This document shows, one piece after another, positions 56,877-64,000 of a DNA stretch of 64,000 nucleotides (positions are counted from its first letter, which is position 1; each line of letters starts with the position of its first letter). A program made the position numbers and the translations under genes. This DNA comes from Pseudomonadota bacterium (GTDB taxonomy: Bacteria > Desulfobacterota > Desulfobulbia > Desulfobulbales > SURF-16): positions 19,777 to 83,776 of the forward strand of contig JAHJKA010000049.1 in assembly GCA_018822545.1 (NCBI GenBank). The letters run 5' to 3'. The notes beneath the pieces were generated by a model that saw only the letters and a program-made list of their open reading frames with translations, did not search any database and was not told where the DNA came from.

Positions 56877-58098
56877 ATCTGCCACCGAGTTTCCTTGGGC
56901 AGGAAGTCATCCCTGGGATGTGGATATCGCCATTGTCGGCGCCGGTCCGGCCGGGCTTTCCGCAGCCATCCGCCTACGCTGGTTGAAAACCATGCCTCCC
57001 CTGCCCCTGTCTGCCTGCCTGATCAACTCCGGCCCCCTTGGTGGTCTGGCTCAGCTTGGCAACTCCATTCTCACCAGCCCCGGCCTGTCATTTCCAGCCG
57101 GGGAACTTGTCAAACGCCTGAAAAGAGATCTGCAGAAATGGCCTCTGCCCATACTGCGCGGCAAGGTTGTTGCCGTTGACCATAAAAAAGACCATTTCAA
57201 ACTTACCCTGGAAGATGGCCGGCAACTTACGACGCTTGCCGTCATTATGGCCTGCGGCATGTTGGATATCCGCAACATGGCTGATTTCTGGCGTCAGGGT
57301 GTTGTGGCCACCTTCGGCAATAGAGAGAACATCTTTACCATCCTTAAAAAAGAACTGCCGACCTGCGCCAACCCCCTTGTCGTGGGCGGCCGCCATCTTC
57401 GCCACCTGGCCAAGACCATCCATACTCTCAATCCAAAAGCCACCCTTGTTGTACCGATCTCTCAGCAAGAGGTTGAGGAGTCAAGCAGCGCGCTCATCAT
57501 GGGTGAACTGCAAGAAATTAAAGAAAAAGACGGCAAACTTGTCGCTGCCATCCTCAAAACAGCGCAGGGACTCATTGAAAGGCAGGTGGATAAGGTTATT
57601 CTTGAGTTTAATTCCCTTGAACTGGAACGTTCTCCGCTTCCGATGGGGGTTCCCAGCCAGAAAAACGGTTTTATGACAACCTGTGTTCATGCTCAAGATG
57701 TGACACCTGGCCTTTTTGGCGCTGGAGATTGCACGGGCCCGCCTTTTGCAGCGGTGGTGGCCTTGGGCCAGGGTGCGGAGGCGGCCTTTGCCGCCTATAG
57801 ATTTGTCTATGAGATCAAGTATGGCGGGAAACCAGCCCTCTTTGCCTATTATGGCGACAGTGAGGTTACCGACACCTTAACGGAACGTGATGATTTCCCC
57901 TTGCATGGCAAGCTGGTGCCGGCAAAACTCATCCACGACTGCCCCTTACCCGAACTCAATCCTGCCTGGTCCTTAGTTGACGGCCGCCGATCAATTGCAG
58001 AACTCAGCAAGGAAAAAGGCCTTGGAGAAAAAGAGCTTTACGGCCAGCTGCGCAAGCTGATCCAGGAACGAGCCCTTACCTTTTGTCCGGTTCGATAA
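56866..58098 (+). CDS. thioredoxin-reductase-like flavoprotein lacking the CxxC
   Basis: 410 residues from the ATG at 56866. The Rossmann opening IAIVGAGPAGLSAAIRLRW binds FAD. The second FAD motif FGAGDCTGPPFAAVVALGQGAEAAF is typical of the TrxR/AhpF superfamily. The NADPH-domain CxxC redox pair is not present where it should be, so it is not a thioredoxin reductase. The last 60 residues (about 345-410) form a winged-helix-like tail (VDGRRSIAELSKEKGLGEKE). It closes the NifV-LeuC-LeuD operon, where an NAD(P)-dependent dehydrogenase would be expected. Confidence 0.8.
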   Translation: MQCKSATEFPWAGSHPWDVDIAIVGAGPAGLSAAIRLRWLKTMPPLPLSACLINSGPLGGLAQLGNSILTSPGLSFPAGELVKRLKRDLQKWPLPILRGKVVAVDHKKDHFKLTLEDGRQLTTLAVIMACGMLDIRNMADFWRQGVVATFGNRENIFTILKKELPTCANPLVVGGRHLRHLAKTIHTLNPKATLVVPISQQEVEESSSALIMGELQEIKEKDGKLVAAILKTAQGLIERQVDKVILEFNSLELERSPLPMGVPSQKNGFMTTCVHAQDVTPGLFGAGDCTGPPFAAVVALGQGAEAAFAAYRFVYEIKYGGKPALFAYYGDSEVTDTLTERDDFPLHGKLVPAKLIHDCPLPELNPAWSLVDGRRSIAELSKEKGLGEKELYGQLRKLIQERALTFCPVR

Positions 58099-59473
58099 AG
58101 GGATTATAAGAGGTGTGCCACTTGCGCACCATCTGAAAGAACTGCATATTCATGCCGAGATAAAAGAGGGGATGGACACGCGGCCCTTTAATGATGCGGC
58201 GATAGATGGATGACAGGGAAAAGGTGTATCGCCACAGACATTTCAGCCCATCTTCAAGTTCAACAACGCTCATCTTCCCCGGCTTAAAAACACAGTGCAG
58301 GGTGTCATATTTCTGCCAATCACGGACAGCTATACGATCCTCTTTCTCCATCTGTTCATACAGACTGGTGCCAGGATAGGGCGTTCTGATAAAGGTCAGC
58401 GACCAGTCGAGCTGGTTATCGATTGAAAAATCAAAAATACGGCGGAAGATGCTACTCTCCTCATCATCAAAACCCACGACAAAGGTGCCCATAACGCCGA
58501 TATTATTATCATGGAAGGCCTTGATGGCAGCAACATAATCATGGCGCGCCGCATAGGACTTGTGCATGGTCTTGAGATTCTCAGCTGACAGCGACTCAAA
58601 ACCGACATTCACGGCCAGGCAGCCAGAAGCATTCATCCTCTTTAAAAACTCCTGATCCTGGGCAATATCGACGGTGGCATGGCACCACCACTTGACATCC
58701 AGGCGCTCAAGAACCTCCATGATCTCCAAGGCATACTTCCTATCAGCAGCGAAATTGGAATCGATAAAATAGATAAGGCGCCGCTCGATAAAATAGGGCA
58801 TATCAAGACCAAGCTTAGCCATAAAACGACTGAAGCCATGGCGGAACCCACCGCCAAACAACGACTCAAGCTCAGCGGTGATTTCAGCCAGGGGCCGCTT
58901 GCGGTAACGATGCCCGAAAAATTTAGAAACCCCGCAAAAATCACAGTGATGGGGACAGCCGCGGGTGGTTTCGACAAGGGTGAGCGGAATATAATGTCTG
59001 GGGTTGAGCAGATCACGGCGCGGCCAGGGGAGCCCGGCCAGGGAATGGCTGGTGCCGCTGGTGTAGCGCTCTTTGAGCTCCCCTTTTTCCAGATCAGCCA
59101 GGAGTTCCTGCCAGACAAATTCGCCTTCGCCGATGATGACAGAATCCACATGGGCCAGAGCCTCATCGGGCAGGGTGGAGGCATGGACGCCCCCCATGAC
59201 CGTGGGAATACCCCGTTTCTTAAACTCATCGGCAACTTCATAGGCCCTTGGGGCAATAGGGGTCTGGGCAGTAAGCGCCACGAGCCAGGGCCGATCATCA
59301 AAGTTGATAACCTGCTTCTCTTCGTCTATAATCTCCACCTCATAGTCGGACGGCGTCACCGCTGCCAGATAGGGGAGATTTAAAAAGCTGAGCTTGAAAA
59401 CAAAATCCTCGTCCGGGCCACGGTTTCTGGCCGGCGAGATAAACAGAATTTTTTTCTTGGATTTACTGAGCAT
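58076..59473 (-). CDS. B12-binding-domain radical SAM protein
   Basis: 465 residues. Residues 1-140 form the Rossmann-like cobalamin-binding-type domain (PTVMGGVHASTLPDE, IIGEGEF), but I do not see the DxHxxG base-off motif. The radical SAM barrel follows with CxxxCxxC at Cys173, Cys177 and Cys180 (GCPHHCDFC) and the FIDSNFAADR segment. The C-terminal about 90 residues are family-specific. Such proteins are methyltransferases or cyclases in lipid and secondary metabolism. It converges on the flavoprotein gene with a 23-bp overlap. Confidence 0.88.
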   Translation of the reverse strand: MLSKSKKKILFISPARNRGPDEDFVFKLSFLNLPYLAAVTPSDYEVEIIDEEKQVINFDDRPWLVALTAQTPIAPRAYEVADEFKKRGIPTVMGGVHASTLPDEALAHVDSVIIGEGEFVWQELLADLEKGELKERYTSGTSHSLAGLPWPRRDLLNPRHYIPLTLVETTRGCPHHCDFCGVSKFFGHRYRKRPLAEITAELESLFGGGFRHGFSRFMAKLGLDMPYFIERRLIYFIDSNFAADRKYALEIMEVLERLDVKWWCHATVDIAQDQEFLKRMNASGCLAVNVGFESLSAENLKTMHKSYAARHDYVAAIKAFHDNNIGVMGTFVVGFDDEESSIFRRIFDFSIDNQLDWSLTFIRTPYPGTSLYEQMEKEDRIAVRDWQKYDTLHCVFKPGKMSVVELEDGLKCLWRYTFSLSSIYRRIIKGPRVHPLFYLGMNMQFFQMVRKWHTSYNPFIEPDKR

Positions 59474-59556
59474 ATGAAAACCGGCCTACACCGGTAAAAA
59501 ATTGTTTTGAGGGTGCTTTTTCAAATTACCCTTTATTTATAAATACAGGAGCAGAC

Positions 59557-59937
59557 ATGCCTCTTTTTACCAAAGCACCCCTTACTGCCATCACCTCGAA
59601 AATCATCTTTCACGCCTCCACCTTAGGGTTGCCGGAACGCCAACAACTTGGCAAGGCAACCCTGTCACCAGAGGGATTCAGGCTCGATATTCCAGCCACG
59701 AAAGACACCAAGGCCATTCAGCTCCAGGTGCCGCTCACCAAGATCAGCAACCTGCGCGCCTTCCAGAAAAAGACCTACAGCTCGATCTTCTACGTGATCC
59801 AGGTCGATTACCTGAACGACAACAATGAGCCATGCATGGTTTCCTGCGAAATCCGCGTCTTTCTACGCCGTGGCCAGGCCCTGGTGGCGGTCAAGGAGTG
59901 GAAAGAGGTCTACAAACGGTTGTTAGCCCAAGCGTAG
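59557..59937 (+). CDS. conserved-looking small protein of unknown function
   Basis: 126 residues, no recognised family. It is a mix of beta strands with a basic C-terminal helix (KEWKEVYKRLLAQA). The hydrophobic pattern IQLQVPLTKISNLRAF and the two Cys in MVSCEIRV are notable, and there is no signal peptide or membrane helix. The ATG is 9 bases after an AGGAG. It is the only plus-strand gene between the two radical SAM genes. Confidence 0.6.
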   Translation: MPLFTKAPLTAITSKIIFHASTLGLPERQQLGKATLSPEGFRLDIPATKDTKAIQLQVPLTKISNLRAFQKKTYSSIFYVIQVDYLNDNNEPCMVSCEIRVFLRRGQALVAVKEWKEVYKRLLAQA

Positions 59938-60275
59938 ACGTATATTCTTATTCCCCATAGACCAGAAAACTGTGCTCAACAGTACTTCCTTCCTCGTTAC
60001 AACTCTTTGTTCATTTTCGCCGCTCCGCTGCTGTTTACCAGCCAGTGAAACGGGCGAAAACGAACCAGCTAGCGGAGTGGGCGAAAAGGGCACCTCAACC
60101 AGCCCTGGCCTTCGGCACCGCTCGCTTTTCGCCGAAAAAGGTGAATTGCGGAAACTCGCGTAGTTTATGCCCGTAGTGTGGGTGCTCAGACATGCTGCAA
60201 TTCTCTTTCCCTTTTCCGGCTCCCTGCTCGCTCAGGGCTGAATGGGGGGGGAAACCTTTTTTAAACTTACTCTTG
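59938..60275. other. intergenic stretch without a gene
   Basis: About 340 bp of mixed composition with no convincing coding frame on either strand. It contains several GCGAAAA motifs and an AGCCCTG/CAGGGCT pair about 130 bp apart, perhaps old repeat fragments. A MITE-like element begins at 60276. Confidence 0.5.
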
Positions 60276-60414
60276 CAGGCTGTTGAAAAACGTAGCGAGC
60301 GACGGAAAGACAAGGCAAAAAAAGATGAAAAAGCGGAGCTTACATGCGTAAGTGAGCATTTTGAATCTTTTTTTAACGAAGGATTTCCTAGCGCCGTAGT
60401 TTTTCACCAGCCTG
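60276..60414. mobile_element. MITE-like element with 23-bp terminal inverted repeats
   Basis: 139 bp. The ends, CAGGCTGTTGAAAAACGTAGCG and the complement of CGCCGTAGTTTTTCACCAGCCTG, form near-perfect terminal inverted repeats. The centre carries another palindrome, GAGCTTACATGCGTAAGTGAGC. There is no coding capacity. It abuts the stop codon of the following radical SAM gene exactly. The same kind of sequence recurs in deltaproteobacterial genomes to my recollection; copy number was not checked. No target-site duplication is obvious. Confidence 0.8.
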
Positions 60415-61959
60415 TTAGATCTCCACCGTCTCGTTGGGCTCAAAGCCACTAAAACCGCCATGTATAGGCTTGCCGCGTTCACGCAGGAAGCTCTCGAAGG
60501 TCTGGAAATTATCCTGCACCCACAGGGGTTTGCCGAACACCTCATGCTGCATGACCTCAAAGCCGTACTTCATGAAATAACGATGATGGTGGCGGAGAAT
60601 CTTGTTTTTTGAGAAAAACATGCGCCACAGTTCCATGGGCCGCCAATAAAACTTGCGGATCATGCCCAGGTGGAGCTCAGTGATCTTGTCAAGATCCTGG
60701 ATCTCCTTGGTGGGCATGATGGCCTGGATGTAGTCGAATTTACGATAGTCTTCGTTCTTGATACGCCCAAGGGCCTTCATCTCCTGATGGAACTCAGTAC
60801 CGGGCAGAGGGGTGACCACGTTGAGGCCGAAGTGATTGACGTACTTGGTGCAGAAATCAAAGAGTTTCTGGCGATCCTCCTTGGTTTCGTCCCAGTGACC
60901 GATCATCAGGGTGGCCATGATCATAAACTGATGCTTTTTTAAGATCTGCATGGCCTTCTCCACCGTTTCCATGGAGATGTCCTTGTCCAGGGTGTTTAAA
61001 ACCTCCTGGTCAGAATATTCGACCCCAATCATAAACTGATAGACGCCGGCCTCTTTGAAACCAGCCATGAGATCCTGGTCGCGCACCACAATATCCGCCC
61101 GGCTCTGCAGCCAGAAATTCTGGCCCAGTTGGCGTTTTTTCATCTCAGCGATAAAGCCTTTGGAGCGCTCGCGGGTGAAGTTAAAGATATTATCGCCCAC
61201 GTAAAAGGTGTCGCGATTATACTTTTTCTTGAGGAGCTCAAGCTCATCACCGATAAGCTCCGGGCAGCGGCCGCGCCACTTGCGATCCCAAAACTTCGAC
61301 TCCGAACAAAACTTGCACCGATAACCACAGCCCCGGGCAAAATTCACTAAAAAGGCACGCTTGCCCTCGGAGGGCAGGCCAATGTATGGATGCTCCATAT
61401 CCACCAGATGGTAAGCAGGGATGGGGAGAGAATCCAAATCCTCGATGAGGGGCCTCTTGTCGGTGACAATGATGCCATCACCATGAGGATCACGATAAGC
61501 CAGGCCTTTTATATGGGAAAAATCAGGGTTCCCGTCGGCGATATTTTCCAGAAATTCCCGGGTGGTATATTCCCCTTCCCCCATACAGATATAATCAATA
61601 TCAGGGCATTCCCGGAAACACTCCTCGGCATTCAAGGTGGGATGGGCACCGCCCACCAAGATGACGGCATTGGGCAACACATCACGCACCAGGGAAGCGG
61701 CGTTATAACCGTCGTAGGTAAAATAAGTACAACCAACAGAAATACCCACCACATCGGGCTGGTAATCCCGCAGTTTTTTCTCCAGATCATGCCACGGACT
61801 TTTGTTCAAGGTACAGTCCATGAAATCGATGGTGAAATAATCCTCAAGATACGCAGCCAGCTGCAAACAGCCAGGGCTGGGAATCCACGCCTTAAGAATA
61901 TCCCAGATACGATGAGGAGGATCAACCAGCAGAAATTTTAACGTCGTGTTCTTTGCCAT
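60415..61959 (-). CDS. B12-binding-domain radical SAM protein
   Basis: 514 residues. The N-terminal domain (1-140) has the cobalamin-type Rossmann features ILVGGAHPTLNAEE and ICMGEGEYTTREF. The radical SAM motif CxxxCxxC is at Cys211, Cys215 and Cys218 (CGYRCKFC). A YVGDNIFNFTRE motif follows in the barrel, and a long C-terminal domain (about 410-514) comes last. It belongs to the same broad group as the 58.1-59.5 kb protein but is not a close duplicate. Upstream on the same strand are the CrtI-like and ketosynthase-like genes, so a lipid or polyene modification step is likely. Confidence 0.88.
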   Translation of the reverse strand: MAKNTTLKFLLVDPPHRIWDILKAWIPSPGCLQLAAYLEDYFTIDFMDCTLNKSPWHDLEKKLRDYQPDVVGISVGCTYFTYDGYNAASLVRDVLPNAVILVGGAHPTLNAEECFRECPDIDYICMGEGEYTTREFLENIADGNPDFSHIKGLAYRDPHGDGIIVTDKRPLIEDLDSLPIPAYHLVDMEHPYIGLPSEGKRAFLVNFARGCGYRCKFCSESKFWDRKWRGRCPELIGDELELLKKKYNRDTFYVGDNIFNFTRERSKGFIAEMKKRQLGQNFWLQSRADIVVRDQDLMAGFKEAGVYQFMIGVEYSDQEVLNTLDKDISMETVEKAMQILKKHQFMIMATLMIGHWDETKEDRQKLFDFCTKYVNHFGLNVVTPLPGTEFHQEMKALGRIKNEDYRKFDYIQAIMPTKEIQDLDKITELHLGMIRKFYWRPMELWRMFFSKNKILRHHHRYFMKYGFEVMQHEVFGKPLWVQDNFQTFESFLRERGKPIHGGFSGFEPNETVEI

Positions 61960-62028
61960 AATATAGCCTTTAAAACATGTGTTCTAGCAAACAGTTATTG
62001 ATTTATCACGAAATCTACGAAAAAACTC

Positions 62029-62087
62029 ACCACAGAGACACAAAAGCACAGAGAGAAAAAATCTTTGTGTCTTTGTGCCTCTGTGGT
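62029..62087. repeat. inverted repeat upstream of the radical SAM gene
   Basis: ACCACAGAGACACAAAAG and CTTTGTGCCTCTGTGGT form an imperfect hairpin of about 25 bp per arm. This is a repeat type often seen in deltaproteobacterial intergenic DNA. In the minus direction a T6 run follows four bases after the stem, so it may also attenuate transcription between the CrtI-like gene and the radical SAM gene. Confidence 0.6.
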
Positions 62088-62101
62088 TAACAAAACAACC
62101 C

Positions 62102-63535
62102 TCAACTTTCTTCAAGCACAGCATGGGCGCAGAGACGGCCGGAGGTCATTACTGCGGCAATACCGCCGCCGGGCATGGTCCAGTGGCCGGCCAGATACAA
62201 GCCACTCAAGGCTGTTTTATTGCCTAAACGATGGATACCAGCCTGTCCCGGCGTCTGGGCCCAGCCATAGGCGGCACCATCCGGATTTGCCGTCATCAAC
62301 TGCAGATGCTCCGGGGCCAGTTCAAAGAGAAAGCGCAGCTTACCCGCTAAAGCGGGAAAACGCGTTCTCACCTCATTTTCCAAATTCCTGCGGATAAAAC
62401 GGCGCTCAGGCCCAGTGGGCGATACGCCTGCCGCCAAAGGCACACTTAAACAGAGGGAATGATAGCCTTTCGGTGCCGATTCCCGATCCACCAGGGAAGG
62501 AATAAGAAGGTAATATACCCCGACATTTTCATTTCCGGCACCCTTACTTTCCCCCTGCGGCCAAATCTCGATATTTGGCGCCAGGCCGTGCACAGCATCC
62601 TCTGGCACCTGATAATAACTTATAAAATAAGAACCACTCTTCTCGAGATTGTCGCGCTTGGCCATAAATCTCTCGGGGAGACCTGACGCTTCGCGCAACA
62701 GCTCACTGCCATCACAGGCCAACACCACCTGTTCACAGGACAAACGCTCACCCCCCGCCACAACCGCGACCACCCGCTTTTCTTGACTAACCAGGGACGT
62801 CGCCCGGATTTGCGTCCGAACCACACCGCCCATATCGACAATGGCCATGCGCAAAACATCGGCAAGACGGCTCACCCCCCCTTCCACCATCCAGGCGCCA
62901 CTGCCAAAGCTCATCTCGGTACAGGCAAAGGCCACCAGCGACAAACGGTCCAGGGGTAACATACAATAGCCAGCCCGGGCAGCCAGGCGAACCTGCAGCG
63001 CCTCAGGGATGGCCAGTTCATCAAAAAACTGCTGCACCGTACTTCTGCTGTAACGGGCAAGCTGCGGAAAACTGCGGGCAAACTGAAAGGCCATGGCCTT
63101 GGCTGGCACCCCGGCAATGGCCTCAAGCTCGCTAAAAAGCTCCCGCCATACGGCAAAACAACGGTCAATCTCGCTGACGCACGCCGGAAAATCTTTTTTC
63201 AGCTCCTGCTGTTGCTCCTCGAGAAAACCATGCTGCGCATAGACTGTACCATCTGGCAGGTAATACATGCGGGCCGGTTCACAGCTTAAGAAACGAATCG
63301 TATCTTCAATGGCAAGCTCAGCCAAGATGGCATAAATCACACCACCCTTGCCGCAACCGCCCAGGGCCTGAGTGGCGATATCGAAACGATGACCATGGCT
63401 GCTGTAGCTGCTGGCATAGCCACCCAGACGCTGATTTTTTTCAAGAAGCAGAACCTTCTTGCCGCTTTTGGCAAGTAAGGCGGCCGTACTGAGCCCGGCA
63501 AGACCGCCACCTATGACAATAACATCCGCCTTCAA
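62102..63535 (-). CDS. CrtI/phytoene-desaturase-like FAD-dependent oxidoreductase
   Basis: 477 residues, TTG start overlapping the ketosynthase stop as TTGA, with only a weak ribosome-binding site, so translational coupling is likely. The FAD-binding opening VIVIGGGLAGLSTAALLAKS and the LLLEKNQRLGGYASSY stretch are typical of CrtI/CrtO and related FAD amine-oxidase-fold enzymes. The conserved C-terminal segment LYLAGHWTMPGGGIAAVMTSGR is present. It could desaturate, isomerise or saturate a polyunsaturated chain. The adjacent ketosynthase and radical SAM genes suggest a dedicated lipid pathway. Confidence 0.87.
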   Translation of the reverse strand: MKADVIVIGGGLAGLSTAALLAKSGKKVLLLEKNQRLGGYASSYSSHGHRFDIATQALGGCGKGGVIYAILAELAIEDTIRFLSCEPARMYYLPDGTVYAQHGFLEEQQQELKKDFPACVSEIDRCFAVWRELFSELEAIAGVPAKAMAFQFARSFPQLARYSRSTVQQFFDELAIPEALQVRLAARAGYCMLPLDRLSLVAFACTEMSFGSGAWMVEGGVSRLADVLRMAIVDMGGVVRTQIRATSLVSQEKRVVAVVAGGERLSCEQVVLACDGSELLREASGLPERFMAKRDNLEKSGSYFISYYQVPEDAVHGLAPNIEIWPQGESKGAGNENVGVYYLLIPSLVDRESAPKGYHSLCLSVPLAAGVSPTGPERRFIRRNLENEVRTRFPALAGKLRFLFELAPEHLQLMTANPDGAAYGWAQTPGQAGIHRLGNKTALSGLYLAGHWTMPGGGIAAVMTSGRLCAHAVLEES

Positions 63536-64000
63536 CGACCGCTTTTCCGTTCGACCAGGGTTGCGGCCTGTACCCCACCCCGGCTCGTGGAAAGAGTCAT
63601 AACGTGAGAAGCGCCCTGACCAGCGAGCAATCCAGCCGCCAAGGCAAAACCACCTGCCAGCCCGGAATCACCCAGCTGAGAACGGATGGCGTGTCGGCTT
63701 GCATCAGGGGGCAAGAGCCCTTCCAGGGCCTGGTGAACAACACCGTCGACAATACCATTCTCAGGCCCAAAAACCTGTAAACGAGCACCAGCAACACCAG
63801 CCAGACAGGCCTGCACGGTCTCGCCAAGCTGAACATTGTCAGTACTAAAAGTCATGGGATCACAGCTCACATCCTGACTGGTAAAACAGCTGCGCACGAC
63901 GCCATGCACTGGAGCAGATCGGTCTCTCGCCTCTTCTTCGGCCTCAAGAATCATGGCCACCGCCCCTTCACCGAGATGATAGCCCGGCTGCTCAAGAAAA
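63532..64000 (-). CDS. beta-ketoacyl synthase-like protein, N-terminus beyond the window
   Basis: Only the C-terminal 155 residues are inside the window. The opening GYHLGEGAVAMILEAEEEA matches the conserved strand-loop of FabF-type condensing enzymes. The two catalytic histidine positions are altered: the HGTGT loop is replaced by VFGPENG, and the GHT-type loop by QLGDSGLAGG. This segment therefore looks like a chain-length-factor or degenerate ketosynthase subunit, not a free-standing condensing enzyme. The stop overlaps the CrtI-like start. Confidence 0.8.
   Translation of the reverse strand, partial: FLEQPGYHLGEGAVAMILEAEEEARDRSAPVHGVVRSCFTSQDVSCDPMTFSTDNVQLGETVQACLAGVAGARLQVFGPENGIVDGVVHQALEGLLPPDASRHAIRSQLGDSGLAGGFALAAGLLAGQGASHVMTLSTSRGGVQAATLVERKSGR

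Noticed and set aside
56866..58098. Thioredoxin reductase
   Set aside because: The CxxC that defines the enzyme is absent and a winged-helix-like tail is added.
62029..62087. CRISPR repeat
   Set aside because: Single inverted repeat without spacers or regular units.

Overview
The window reads as a chromosomal segment of a Gram-negative anaerobe of the Desulfobacterota, most likely a Desulfobulbales-type bacterium. This is an inference from gene content: multihaem nitrite reductase NrfHA, an LPS heptosyltransferase, a selenocysteine-containing SelW/Rdx-like protein, KamA, DUF3786, a Tll0287-like haem sensor kinase, several B12-type radical SAM proteins, and small repeat families that I recall from deltaproteobacterial genomes. 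Most of the DNA is ordinary housekeeping or regulation. The accessory-looking parts are about 42.3-44.8 kb and 52-64 kb.

Layout. 0-2.6 kb: nrfHA with its own terminator. 2.7-14 kb: a small coiled-coil protein, KamA, an anti-sigma-like fragment, a pair of exported proteins (a WD40-like/PDZ protein and an Ig-like protein), WaaF and two cation/proton antiporters. 14.2-22 kb: the classical rpsB-tsf-pyrH-frr-uppS-cdsA-dxr-rseP-tsaB block, which links translation, UMP supply, undecaprenyl and phospholipid precursors, isoprenoids and envelope stress. 22.3-28.3 kb: a secreted lipase, an NfeD-like/flotillin pair, a voltage-gated channel and a YbiT-like ABC-F ATPase preceded by what looks like a ribosome-mediated attenuator. 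28.5-33.4 kb: MgtC, an M23 peptidase, the peptidase-RimK-AstE operon and a DUF4405 protein. 33.5-40.5 kb: tRNA-Arg(CCT) and a MarR-controlled RND efflux operon ending in DUF3786. 40.6-49.2 kb: a haem-c sensor kinase, the selenoprotein, PilZ proteins, a ParA-like/RHH pair, a divergent PRPP synthetase homologue, and copper export (CopA, CopZ). 49.4-64 kb: a hybrid kinase, FabG plus a lipoprotein, a NifV/LeuC/LeuD/flavoprotein operon, two radical SAM proteins, a CrtI-like oxidoreductase, and a ketosynthase-like protein cut by the window end.

Strongest second-look items: (1) a 72-residue SelW-like selenoprotein at 42305-42523 (-), hidden by an in-frame TGA, with a matching bacterial SECIS hairpin; (2) a 13-codon leader peptide, a terminator and an alternative pairing arm upstream of the ABC-F gene; (3) the NifV-LeuC-LeuD-like operon that ends in a thioredoxin-reductase-like flavoprotein without the redox CxxC; (4) the minus-strand lipid/polyketide-like cluster (radical SAM, CrtI-like, histidine-less ketosynthase), which resembles gene sets proposed for ladderane-type or polyene lipids. 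Three dispersed inverted-repeat elements lie among the genes of 56-62 kb. I see no CRISPR array, insertion sequence transposase, prophage or rRNA.
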